Assembly: GCF_042663225.1 (NCBI RefSeq)
Contig: NZ_JBHTAA010000002.1
Span: 292,002-356,001, forward strand
DNA length: 64,000 bases
Reading direction: 5' to 3'
DNA from: Haloferax namakaokahaiae
GTDB taxonomy: Archaea; Halobacteriota; Halobacteria; Halobacteriales; Haloferacaceae
In this document: piece after piece, positions 1-7,146 of the stretch
Layout of the letters: every line of letters begins with the position of its first letter
Numbering within the stretch: the stretch's first letter is position 1
The notes under the pieces: model-generated
What the model was told of the DNA's origin: nothing
Database searches by the model: none
The model's input: only the letters and a program-made list of their open reading frames with translations
Made by a program: the position numbers and the translations under genes

Positions 1-930
1 GGCGGGTAAGCCTTCGGGGACCGCCGCGACGGCGAGTGTGACGCCGACGAGCAAGACTGCGAGCGGACTGGCCGCGGTGAGAATCAGTTGTACCGCGGCG
101 ATGACCACGATGAGTCCGATGACGCCGTAACCGAGGCGCTTTCCCAGCTGGTTGACTTCCGCTTGAAACGGCGTCTCCTGTTCTTCGACGGCTTCGATTT
201 GTGTCGCAATCGCGCCGACTTCCGTCTCCATTCCGGTGTGGACGACGACGGCCGTTCCCTGCCCGCGGACCACCGACGTGCCCGTGTAGACCATGTTCGA
301 CCGGTCGGCGAGCACCGTGTCTTCGGTCACCGGTTCGGGAGATTTCGAGACGGTGGTGCTCTCGCCGGTGAGTGCAGATTCGTCCGCTTCGAGACCCGAA
401 CTCTCGATGAGGCGCGCGTCCGCCGAGACGGCGTTTCCCTGTTCGAGAAAGACGACATCGCCGGGGACGAGTTCGGTCGAGTCGATGGAGACTTTCTCTC
501 CGTCGCGGAGCACCGTGGCTTCTGGCGAGGAGAGTTCTCTGAGCGCTTGGATGGATTTCTCGGCCCGATAGTCCTGGACGAACCCGAAGACGCCGTTTGC
601 GAAGAGAATCAGAAATATCAGTGCGGCATCGGCGTAGTTGGGTTCGTACCCCGGCAACAGTCCGACGCCCAGCGACAGGAGTGCGGCGAAGACGAGGATG
701 TAGATGAGGAAGTCCCGAAACTGCGAGACGAAGAGAGTGAGTGGAGAGATTGAGTCTGTCGAGCGGATTTCGTTCGGTCCAAACGCGTCGAGTCGGCGTT
801 CTGCCTCGTCGGCCGTCAGACCGGTCTCGTCGGCATCGACGCGTTCGAAGACGCGTTCGAGCGACTCGCTGTGCCACCGCGGGCTGAATTGCTCTGGGTC
901 ATCCGCGTCGAGAGCGGTGTCTGGTTTCAT
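1..930 (-). CDS. P-type cation-transporting ATPase (N-terminal 310 residues, cut by window edge)
   Basis: N-terminal part of a P2-type ATPase that would pump a cation (Ca2+ or Na+/K+ type) across the cytoplasmic membrane. The reading frame is open from ATG at 930 to the window edge. A cation-ATPase N-terminal domain (about residues 20-75) leads into the first membrane pair (about 65-110). The actuator domain carries TGES at 188-191, and the last visible residues are the PEGLP motif of membrane helix 4 (305-309). The phosphorylated DKTGT and nucleotide-binding domain must lie outside the window, so ion specificity cannot be judged. It is transcribed divergently from the symporter to its right. 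Confidence 0.93.
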   Translation of the reverse strand, partial: MKPDTALDADDPEQFSPRWHSESLERVFERVDADETGLTADEAERRLDAFGPNEIRSTDSISPLTLFVSQFRDFLIYILVFAALLSLGVGLLPGYEPNYADAALIFLILFANGVFGFVQDYRAEKSIQALRELSSPEATVLRDGEKVSIDSTELVPGDVVFLEQGNAVSADARLIESSGLEADESALTGESTTVSKSPEPVTEDTVLADRSNMVYTGTSVVRGQGTAVVVHTGMETEVGAIATQIEAVEEQETPFQAEVNQLGKRLGYGVIGLIVVIAAVQLILTAASPLAVLLVGVTLAVAAVPEGLPA

Positions 931-1212
931 CGTGAGGTGGCAGTCGAGTCAACGTTCACGGGGGGGTTAGTGCAAGATAACTAACATCCCGAGGCTAAAT
1001 GAGCCTAGCGCAAGTCAGTTCTCAGTAGCAACGGAACTGCTCCGCCAGCGGAGATGACACTTCCAGAAAGCCAGAATGTCAACCAGCAAATTCCGTGGCC
1101 AGCGAACGGTCTCGGCGGTGTGACAGACACCACGCCGAGCACCTGTCCGAGATATTAATTAGAAATACCACCGAGTCATAATACTTTTGCACTCGTTCGA
1201 AGAGTATCAGGT

Positions 1213-1266
1213 ATGGACGCTCTCGACACGGCAGGCAGAATCGGCGGCGGTGACGACGAATGGTGA
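1213..1266 (+). CDS. 17-codon leader ORF coupled to the symporter
   Basis: ATG at 1213 opens a 17-residue frame (MDALDTAGRIGGGDDEW) whose TGA at 1264-1266 overlaps the symporter ATG at 1260. A TATA-like CATAATAC at 1178-1185 would start transcription about 26 bases on, near 1208-1213. The mRNA would then be leaderless on this small ORF, with the symporter translated by coupling. No homologue is recognised. The alternative is that this is simply a 50-nt 5' leader and the ORF is accidental. Confidence 0.35.
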   Translation: MDALDTAGRIGGGDDEW

Positions 1267-2765
1267 GTAGCGCCACGGCACTCACGTTGACCGTCGTGAC
1301 GTTGCTCGTCTTCACCGGTCTCGGTCTCTGGTACTCACGCGGACGCGTGAACTCCGTCGAGGACCTCATCAGCGCCCGCGATTCGGCTGGTCGGCGGCGG
1401 ACCACGGCGACGCTCGTCGCGTCGGTCATGGGCGTGTGGGTGCTGTTTTCGGCTCCCGAAGCGGGTGCGAGTTTCGGCATCGCCGCCGTCATCGGCTACG
1501 CAATCGGCGAGGCGGTTCCGATGCTCGTCTACTCGAAACTCGGCCCGCGGATTCGACGGCTCATCCCCCACGGTCACTCGCTCACCGAGTACGCCCACGC
1601 CCGCTTCGGGACGCCGATGTACGTGTTCGTCGTGGTTGTGAGTGCCCTCTACATGTTCATCTTTCTCTCGGCCGAGTTGACCGGCATCGCCGGTGCGCTC
1701 TCGCTCGTCGCGGGCGTGCCACAGTGGCAAACGGCCGTCCTCGTCGGCGGGTTCGTCCTCCTCTACACGAGCTATGGCGGTCTCAGTGCGAGCATGTTCA
1801 CCGATTCGGTGCAGGCGCTCCTCGTCGTCCCGTTGTTGCTCCTCGCGCTCGGCGGGGCGCTCGTCTCGCTCGGGGGGCCGCTCACGGTGTGGGACGGTAT
1901 CGCCAGTTCGAATCCGGTGCTCCTCGACCTCGGGTTCGTCGCCGGTCTCCAGTTCGGACTGGCGCTCGCGTTCGCTATCCTCGGCGCGGAGTTACTGAAT
2001 CAGACGTGGTGGCAGCGAATCTACGCCAGCGAGAGCGCCGAGACGGTTCGACAGGGCTTCCGAGATGCGACCCTCCTCAACGGTGGTATCGTCTTCGTGA
2101 CCGCCTTCTTCGGCATCATCGCCGTCTCGAACGCCGATATCGTGACCGACGTGACGAGCGCGGGGTACAACGCGGACGTCGCGTTCTTCGTCCTCTTGCT
2201 CACGACGTTTCCCGAATGGCTCGTCCTCGTCGTCGTCCTGCTCGCGCTCATGCTGGTCATGAGTTCTGTCGATACGCTCTTTACGGCACTATCGAGCCTC
2301 GTGACTGTTGACCTCGCACGCGTGACCGACCAAGGCGACCGCTCGCTCCTGTTCGGTGCGCGACTCTTGACCGTCGTCGTCGCGCTCGGTGCAATCTACG
2401 TCAGCCTCAGCGCACAGAGCGTGCTCAGACTCTTCTTCCTCGCCGACTTACTCGGTGCGGCGGTGGCCTTCCCGCTCGTCTACGGTCTCTACTCGGTGCA
2501 CCTCACCGGCACCGGCGCACTCCTGAGCAGTCTCGGTGGTCTCGGTGTCGGCCTGGCGTACTTCCCGGATTTCCGGCCCGTCCTCACCTCGATTCCGGTC
2601 GTCGGAGACCTGTTGCCCGCGGCGGACCCGTTGTACCTCGCCTCCTTCGGCGGTGCGTTCCTCGTCTCGATGGGACTCGCGGTGGTGGCGGCCCGTCTCT
2701 CGTCCACCGAGTTCGAATTGGACCGTCTCAGTTCCGAGATTCGGCGACTCGACCAACGAACGTGA
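1260..2765 (+). CDS. Sodium:solute symporter (SSS family) permease
   Basis: A 501-aa, very hydrophobic protein with about 13 membrane segments, the usual length and layout of the sodium/solute symporter family (PutP/PanF-like). Typical features are the N-terminal helix followed by a VEDLISARDS-type loop, the early GASFGIAAVIGYAIGEA helix, and a GGLSASMFTDSVQALL segment in the middle, which matches the family signature around helix 5. It should use the Na+ gradient to import a small organic solute. The substrate cannot be told from sequence. The start overlaps the end of a 17-codon ORF. The next gene lies 65 bp downstream on the same strand. Confidence 0.85.
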   Translation: MVSSATALTLTVVTLLVFTGLGLWYSRGRVNSVEDLISARDSAGRRRTTATLVASVMGVWVLFSAPEAGASFGIAAVIGYAIGEAVPMLVYSKLGPRIRRLIPHGHSLTEYAHARFGTPMYVFVVVVSALYMFIFLSAELTGIAGALSLVAGVPQWQTAVLVGGFVLLYTSYGGLSASMFTDSVQALLVVPLLLLALGGALVSLGGPLTVWDGIASSNPVLLDLGFVAGLQFGLALAFAILGAELLNQTWWQRIYASESAETVRQGFRDATLLNGGIVFVTAFFGIIAVSNADIVTDVTSAGYNADVAFFVLLLTTFPEWLVLVVVLLALMLVMSSVDTLFTALSSLVTVDLARVTDQGDRSLLFGARLLTVVVALGAIYVSLSAQSVLRLFFLADLLGAAVAFPLVYGLYSVHLTGTGALLSSLGGLGVGLAYFPDFRPVLTSIPVVGDLLPAADPLYLASFGGAFLVSMGLAVVAARLSSTEFELDRLSSEIRRLDQRT

Positions 2766-2803
2766 CGTAAGTCCGGTAGTTCACGACGCTGGGCATGCAA
2801 TGA

Positions 2804-2822
2804 TATGTCGATACACGACATA
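2804..2822. promoter_or_regulatory. Perfect 7-bp inverted repeat upstream of the SHOCT-like gene
   Basis: TATGTCG-ATACA-CGACATA is a perfect inverted repeat with a 5-base loop, ending 8 bp before the ATG at 2831. The position suits an operator or a 5'-UTR hairpin for the downstream small membrane protein. No regulator was matched to it. Confidence 0.4.
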
Positions 2823-2830
2823 CGGCCTCT

Positions 2831-3307
2831 ATGAACCAGCGCGTGAGATACCCCCGCTCCGTGGCCGTCCTCAGGGTCTTGCTCTACGCCGTCGTGATTG
2901 GCACCACGCTCGCACTCGTCGGCCTCTCGCTGACGATGCTCGGCTTCCTCGCCGTCGTCGGAACGGCGTCGTTCGTCCTCTTCGGCGAGGCGAGCACGGC
3001 GTTCCTCTTGACCGCCGTGGTCCTCGGCTTGCTCACCGTCACGGCGATCGAAGTCGTTCTGGTCTCTCTGGCACGGAAGGCAGACCGATTCCTCATGGAG
3101 AAGTTGCGCATCCGCACGCCACTCGAGAAGATTACCGCAAAATACGTCGCGGGCGACATCGGCGACGTCGAGATGGAGCGTCAAATCGAGCGCGCGTTGG
3201 TCAGAGAACGCGCTCAGAAAACGACTACCTCGCACGCGACACCAAGTCAGAACCGACGCACACAACACTCTCCGCTCGAAATCGAAGTCACGTCAGAACC
3301 AGCCTAG
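2831..3307 (+). CDS. Small two-helix membrane protein with C-terminal SHOCT-like segment
   Basis: A 158-aa protein with two long hydrophobic segments (about residues 13-38 and 45-80). A cytoplasmic segment near 95-120 (PLEKITAKYVAGDI...ME..IERAL) resembles the SHOCT oligomerisation motif. The C-terminal 35 residues are polar and probably disordered. Proteins of this layout are common in haloarchaea and have no assigned function. The stop lies only 14 bp from the convergent DICT gene. The 19-bp inverted repeat just before the start may control it. Confidence 0.75.
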   Translation: MNQRVRYPRSVAVLRVLLYAVVIGTTLALVGLSLTMLGFLAVVGTASFVLFGEASTAFLLTAVVLGLLTVTAIEVVLVSLARKADRFLMEKLRIRTPLEKITAKYVAGDIGDVEMERQIERALVRERAQKTTTSHATPSQNRRTQHSPLEIEVTSEPA

Positions 3308-3321
3308 AAAGCGGCCGGCCC

Positions 3322-4077
3322 TCAGAGTTCTCGTTCGATGTACCGGTCGATTTCCCGAACGCGCTCGGGGTCGAACGTCCACACACCTTCCCAGACACGC
3401 GGTCGAATCTCGATTGCGACGAGCGCGGCGTGCGGTTCCGTCTCGTCGTCTGGGAGGTGGGTGACGAACCACGAGTCGGTGAAGTCCTCCGACCGTCCGC
3501 CGTGGAGCGTCATATCAATCTCCGAACTGGGTTCCCAGTCCGGAATGCCGTAGACGTGCGTATCGACGGCCGAGTTGGCCAATCGCTTGTAGACGCTGTG
3601 CGTTCCGCGCTCGTCGATGATTCGAGAGAGGCGCTGGAACGATGCCCGGTGTTTCCCGCCGTCGCAGTCCAACGAGAGGCGTTCGATGTATCGGGAGAGA
3701 ATGATGAGCAGTAGTTTCTCTTTGTCGGACTCGGGATAGCCTCGCAGGACGAACGGGATGTCGTCGAGGTTCTTGACGACGGACGGAATGTCGTCGCCTT
3801 CGAGTCCGTGAACTCCGGTTCGAAACAGGTCGGAGTTGATGAGCAACACCGCGTTTTGCAGGTCGATGAGCGGCGAGGTTGCGATACAGGTCGTCTCCCG
3901 GAACAGACAGACGACGTCTTCGTCCCCCTCGGGGACGGCATCTTCTTCGACAGAAATCTGCTGGTGCTCGAAGACCCCCTCCAACATGTTTTGGAGCGGT
4001 TGTGGCGACGTTCGATTGACCACGACGAGGGAGTAATCGTCCGTTTGTTCGGCCGGGATGAACTTCCGCAAACTCAC
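3322..4077 (-). CDS. Stand-alone DICT-domain sensory protein
   Basis: A 251-aa soluble acidic protein resembling the DICT domain (named from diguanylate cyclases and two-component systems), known in haloarchaea as stand-alone proteins. The N-terminal ELRKF-like opening, the LVVVNR segment and the central ETTCIATSPLIDLQNAVLL stretch fit that family. There is no kinase, cyclase or DNA-binding domain in the chain, so it probably senses a ligand and acts through a partner. The ATG at 4077 lies about 27-38 bp from an AATAAATTAAA stretch, giving a very short leader. The family call is from memory of the fold pattern. Confidence 0.65.
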   Translation of the reverse strand: MSLRKFIPAEQTDDYSLVVVNRTSPQPLQNMLEGVFEHQQISVEEDAVPEGDEDVVCLFRETTCIATSPLIDLQNAVLLINSDLFRTGVHGLEGDDIPSVVKNLDDIPFVLRGYPESDKEKLLLIILSRYIERLSLDCDGGKHRASFQRLSRIIDERGTHSVYKRLANSAVDTHVYGIPDWEPSSEIDMTLHGGRSEDFTDSWFVTHLPDDETEPHAALVAIEIRPRVWEGVWTFDPERVREIDRYIEREL

Positions 4078-4480
4078 AATGTAACAATCTGATATATTCC
4101 GCCAATAAATTAAAAACTACCTATCTGTTGGGTGGTGTGGGACGAAACGACTGCCGACTGTTCTCCCTCGGTGACGTGCCTCCACTTTCGAACGCCGGGG
4201 GAGTGGACTACTGTGTTCGGTACTCTACAGGGTGATTGACGAAGAACGGCAGTTGTCATATATCAGGGTTCAGATAATAATTTAGATTTCATTCGTTACG
4301 TTTCTCGTTCATACCCTGTGTATTGAACGACTGTATCGTGTAGTATTTGGCACTCAAACGACCGATTGGGCGAAAGAACCGAATTCTGAAAACGACGAAT
4401 TCAGCCAGTTTTAGGTGGTACGAAAAATTGTCTGATTGCTGAAAAGAATTAAGTAGTGGCCGAACGAATAGCAAAGTACG
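4078..4480. other. AT-rich divergent promoter region between DICT gene and dpsA
   Basis: About 400 bp without a credible gene. It holds the TATA-like region for the DICT gene (about 4104-4117) and the upstream region of dpsA. No TTTAGG-N4-CCTAAA box is present before dpsA, so the iron operator seen elsewhere in the window does not control dpsA directly here. Confidence 0.6.
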
Positions 4481-5011
4481 ATGAGCACACAGAAGATAGT
4501 CCGTCAAGAGGCTGGAACCGTCGGCGAGAACCCGCTGCGTCTCGAACCCGAGAAAGCAGCACAAATCGTCGATGCGCTGAACACCGACCTCGCAGACGCC
4601 TACACACTCTATCACCAACTGCACAAGCACCACTGGAACGTCGAAGGTGCCGAACACCTCGGCATCCACCGCTTCCTCCAAGAGGCGTACGAGGAAGTCG
4701 AAGAAGCGGCCGACGAAATCGCCGAACGCGTCCAAGCAGTGGGCGGCGTCCCACACGCCAGCATGGCGACGCTCGCCGAGGTCGCCACCGTCGAACCCGA
4801 AGACGAAGACGTCTACGACATCCGAACCTCGTTCGAGAACGACCTCGTGATGCTCGGCGACATTATCGAGAGCTACCGCGACCACATCGAACTCGCACAA
4901 GGTCTCGGTGACCACACGACCGCACACATGCTGCGCGAGCAGCTCATCGAAATCGAGGAAGTTGCGCACGTCATCGACCACTACCTCGACGACGATACGC
5001 TCGTTCAGTGA
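4481..5011 (+). CDS. dpsA: Dps-family ferritin-like protein DpsA
   Basis: A 176-aa four-helix protein of the Dps family, which forms dodecamers that oxidise and store iron and protect DNA against peroxide. The ferroxidase-site pattern is visible: HKHHWNV in helix A (about residues 48-54) and the later EEAADEIAERVQAVGG helix with the acidic ligands. The C-terminal helices end in DHYLDDDT. Length and opening match haloarchaeal DpsA. It is monocistronic. Its nearness to the large iron-uptake locus fits iron homeostasis, though it lacks that locus's operator. Confidence 0.92.
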   Translation: MSTQKIVRQEAGTVGENPLRLEPEKAAQIVDALNTDLADAYTLYHQLHKHHWNVEGAEHLGIHRFLQEAYEEVEEAADEIAERVQAVGGVPHASMATLAEVATVEPEDEDVYDIRTSFENDLVMLGDIIESYRDHIELAQGLGDHTTAHMLREQLIEIEEVAHVIDHYLDDDTLVQ

Positions 5012-5089
5012 GCGCCCGCTGCTAGCGGACGGCCGTTTTTCGACGATTACATCGCCCCTGAGTAGCGTCTTCGAAGAATCTGCTCCGGC

Positions 5090-5539
5090 TCAGATACTGC
5101 TAGAAGGGGGGCTCTGCCGTCCGCCGGAACCTGCAAGCCGACTGCCGATTTTCGCGCCGATTTTGCCGACGAGCGCGGACAGTCCGAACCCGAGCGTGGC
5201 GACGAGAAGTACAACGCCTACCATCCCAAGATATCCCGCGACGACGAACCACGTCGGGCCCCCGAGTCCGGACGCGGCAGCGAGAATATCGGCAATGACC
5301 AAAACCACCGGCAGGCCGCCGACCAGTCCGACCCGAATGCCGACTCCGTCGCTGGTTCCAGTCGTTCGTTGCGCGAGATAGCCAGCGAGTAGCCCAGCGA
5401 CGAGTACCGCCGAGAGCGACATCTCAGACCCAGTTTCGATGTAGCTCAGTGTCGTAAACGGAATCGAAGCGACACCGCCGAGCAGCGCGAACGTCCACGT
5501 GTCACTCAGTTCTCGGGGATGGAAACCACTCAGCCTCAT
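5090..5539 (-). CDS. DUF5518-like multi-pass membrane protein
   Basis: A 149-aa membrane protein with about four hydrophobic segments, rich in Gly and small residues, beginning RLSGFHPRELSDTWTFALLGGVASIPF. The pattern resembles the haloarchaeal DUF5518 family, whose function is unknown. The last 15 residues are a polar Ser/Pro tail. It converges on dpsA with an 78-bp gap and lies 48 bp downstream of the small CPGK-motif gene on the same strand. Confidence 0.65.
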   Translation of the reverse strand: MRLSGFHPRELSDTWTFALLGGVASIPFTTLSYIETGSEMSLSAVLVAGLLAGYLAQRTTGTSDGVGIRVGLVGGLPVVLVIADILAAASGLGGPTWFVVAGYLGMVGVVLLVATLGFGLSALVGKIGAKIGSRLAGSGGRQSPPSSSI

Positions 5540-5587
5540 CGTCCCCTAGAAGCGTCAGTGAATGATAAATTATCGCCCCAAATTGCG

Positions 5588-5752
5588 TTACTGCGTTACG
5601 TCAACAGTCACGTCGCTCGAAATCCAGCCGTCGGTGTTTCCCGATTCGAGGAACACTGACTTTCCGGGGCAACTCTCACAGACAGAAATCTCGGGGAGAG
5701 AGTGCGAAACGTCTTCGCGCGTGTCGGGTGCGTCTGACCGTACTTCAGCCAT
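5588..5752 (-). CDS. 54-aa CxxC/CPGK-motif protein under a DtxR-type operator
   Basis: Short ORF found by reading directly: ATG at 5752, TAA at 5588-5590, 54 residues. The C-terminal half holds VCESCPGKSVFLESGNTDGW, with one CxxC pair and a conserved-looking Gly/Asn/Trp stretch. Two cysteines are too few for a zinc ribbon on their own but could form a dimeric metal site. The function is unknown. A perfect TTTAGG-N4-CCTAAA palindrome lies 8 bp before the start and overlaps an AT-rich TATA-like region, so iron-linked repression is likely. It sits directly downstream of the DtxR-like gene. Confidence 0.7.
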   Translation of the reverse strand: MAEVRSDAPDTREDVSHSLPEISVCESCPGKSVFLESGNTDGWISSDVTVDVTQ

Positions 5753-5760
5753 CGGATTCT

Positions 5761-5776
5761 TTTAGGGAGACCTAAA
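5761..5776. promoter_or_regulatory. Iron-type operator TTTAGG-GAGA-CCTAAA (site 1)
   Basis: Perfect 6-bp inverted repeat with a 4-bp spacer, extended by one more matching pair on each side (5760-5777). It lies 8 bp upstream of the small CPGK gene start, over its core promoter. The same palindrome occurs at the two siderophore-transport promoters. The arms resemble the TTAGG...CCTAA arms of bacterial DtxR/IdeR boxes. Confidence 0.8.
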
Positions 5777-5831
5777 ATAAAAACGGTGCGGTTTCGCTCT
5801 CGTGAGGACCTCGTCCGTGGGCAGCACAGCG

Positions 5832-6212
5832 TCAGTCACTCGTGGCGACGGCCGGTTCGTCTGCGAGGAGTGTCGAGGAGAGACGGTCGAGCACCAGTGG
5901 ACTGATGCTCCCGACGAGTTGCATCGCTTCGTCCTCGGACTCATCGAGGTGGAGTACGTCTCGACAGAATCGACACAGCGTCAGATACTCCTGTAGGTGC
6001 GTCTCGGCAGTTCGCCGACCGTCTTCGGTGAGTGTCGCGCCTTCGTACGGTTCGTAGGTGAGCAAGCCTCTGTCGGCGAGGCGCTGGAGCATCTCCGTCG
6101 TCGCCGACGGTGAGCGGTCGAGTTCGGCCGCGACGTCGCCCGGCGAAACCGGCGGACCTTCGTCCTCCTCGAGGTGGTGCAACACGAGCAGATACTGAGC
6201 GGTCCCGGCCAT
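5832..6212 (-). CDS. DtxR/SirR-like winged-helix regulator with non-canonical metal site
   Basis: A 126-aa protein: N-terminal winged helix (SPGDVAAELDRSPSATTEML recognition region, wing YEPYEGATLTEDG) and a helical dimerisation segment (about residues 70-110), aligning by eye with DtxR. I chose ATG 6212 over the longer frame because it matches the DtxR start and forms TGATG with the preceding 44-aa ORF. The residues at the places of the classic DtxR metal ligands differ: M10 to Q, H79 to Y, E83 to C, C102 to M, E105 to V, H106 to G. Two cysteines (LCRFC) lie nearby. It is the best candidate in this window for binding the TTTAGG-N4-CCTAAA sites. Confidence 0.75.
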   Translation of the reverse strand: MAGTAQYLLVLHHLEEDEGPPVSPGDVAAELDRSPSATTEMLQRLADRGLLTYEPYEGATLTEDGRRTAETHLQEYLTLCRFCRDVLHLDESEDEAMQLVGSISPLVLDRLSSTLLADEPAVATSD

Positions 6213-6346
6213 CAGTTTTTCGCGCCACCCGATTCGTCGTCTGTCGATTGCGTTCGGTCTTCGTCGTCCAGTTCGCCGCCGAATAGGAGTGCGTAGAGAC
6301 CTGCCCACAGCCGAGCACGTTCTCGGCGAAGCCCTCGCGGAATCAT
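6212..6346 (-). CDS. Hidden 44-aa ORF coupled on both sides in the regulator operon
   Basis: ATG at 6346 overlaps the stop of the upstream gene as ATGA. Its TGA overlaps the regulator ATG by one base. The 44-residue product has a basic start (MIPRGLRRERARLW), a short hydrophobic patch (AGLYALLFGG) and a very acidic tail (ELDDEDRTQSTDDE). The exact double coupling argues that it is translated. No homologue is recognised; it could be a small membrane-associated or regulator-binding peptide. Confidence 0.6.
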   Translation of the reverse strand: MIPRGLRRERARLWAGLYALLFGGELDDEDRTQSTDDESGGAKN

Positions 6347-7146
6347 ACGCGGCGACTCAGGTGGTCTCGAATCGCTCGCTGTCGGTCGGCACAGCGCCTA
6401 TCGGTGCGAACGACAGCATCGAGAACCGGGTGAGCGACCGGCAGGTCGTCGTACAGATACGACGCGAGCGACTGGTGGGAAATTCGTGCGGCGTGTTCGT
6501 ACCCGCTACTCTCGTGGAGTCGATGCTGGCGTTCGCTGCCGAGTCTCGTGCAGTGAGTTCGATACCCCGCCAGCGTCTCGTGCCGTTCGCACAGCGTGTC
6601 GAAACCGAGCGACATGAGCGAGCAGTCCTTCAGTTCGAGCCACTCCGCCACCGCCGACAACTCGTCTCGCGCGTCACTGACCGACTGCGCTTCGACCTGT
6701 AAGCCGCGGCGCATCGCTCGCAACTCCGCAGTTCGCTCTTTGGACGCAGAGAGGACGGCTTGCTTCACGGCGGGGAGAAACGGCGTGTTCGAACCGGTGG
6801 CGAGCGCGAGTTCGACCTCCGAACCGAGTTCTGCACGGACGGTCTCAGAGAGCGATTCAGGCTCTGAGAGGTCGGCGACGCTATGGGGCCGAATCGTCTC
6901 TTCGAAGGCTCGGCGGACCTGTGCCTTCCACTTCGAAGTGGGCGACTCGCCGGTATCGAGTGCCATCGTCCGAGCGGTCAGGCCGGCCGTCGTCTGTGTC
7001 ACCTCGGCGGAGTGACCGGCAGTGTTCGTCGTGAAATTGCGGACGCGCGTTCGGAATCGATTGACTGCGTCGAGTTTCGAATCGACGTGTCGGCGCTCGC
7101 GGGTAACGCGCTCCAGTGCCTCGTCGAGGCAGCCACACTGGCTCAT
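6343..7146 (-). CDS. Helical haloarchaeal protein (DUF7260-like), regulator operon
   Basis: A 267-aa protein with no membrane segment, predicted almost all alpha-helical from its heptad-like Leu/Ala/Glu content (for example residues 130-170). It starts MSQCGCLDEALERVTRERRH and has a CXC pair near the N-terminus. The pattern resembles the haloarchaeal DUF7260 family, of unknown function; that assignment is tentative. The start overlaps the previous gene by 4 bp (ATGA) and the stop overlaps the 44-aa ORF by 4 bp. The four-gene run with a metalloregulator suggests a role tied to regulation or metal stress. Confidence 0.65.
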   Translation of the reverse strand: MSQCGCLDEALERVTRERRHVDSKLDAVNRFRTRVRNFTTNTAGHSAEVTQTTAGLTARTMALDTGESPTSKWKAQVRRAFEETIRPHSVADLSEPESLSETVRAELGSEVELALATGSNTPFLPAVKQAVLSASKERTAELRAMRRGLQVEAQSVSDARDELSAVAEWLELKDCSLMSLGFDTLCERHETLAGYRTHCTRLGSERQHRLHESSGYEHAARISHQSLASYLYDDLPVAHPVLDAVVRTDRRCADRQRAIRDHLSRRV

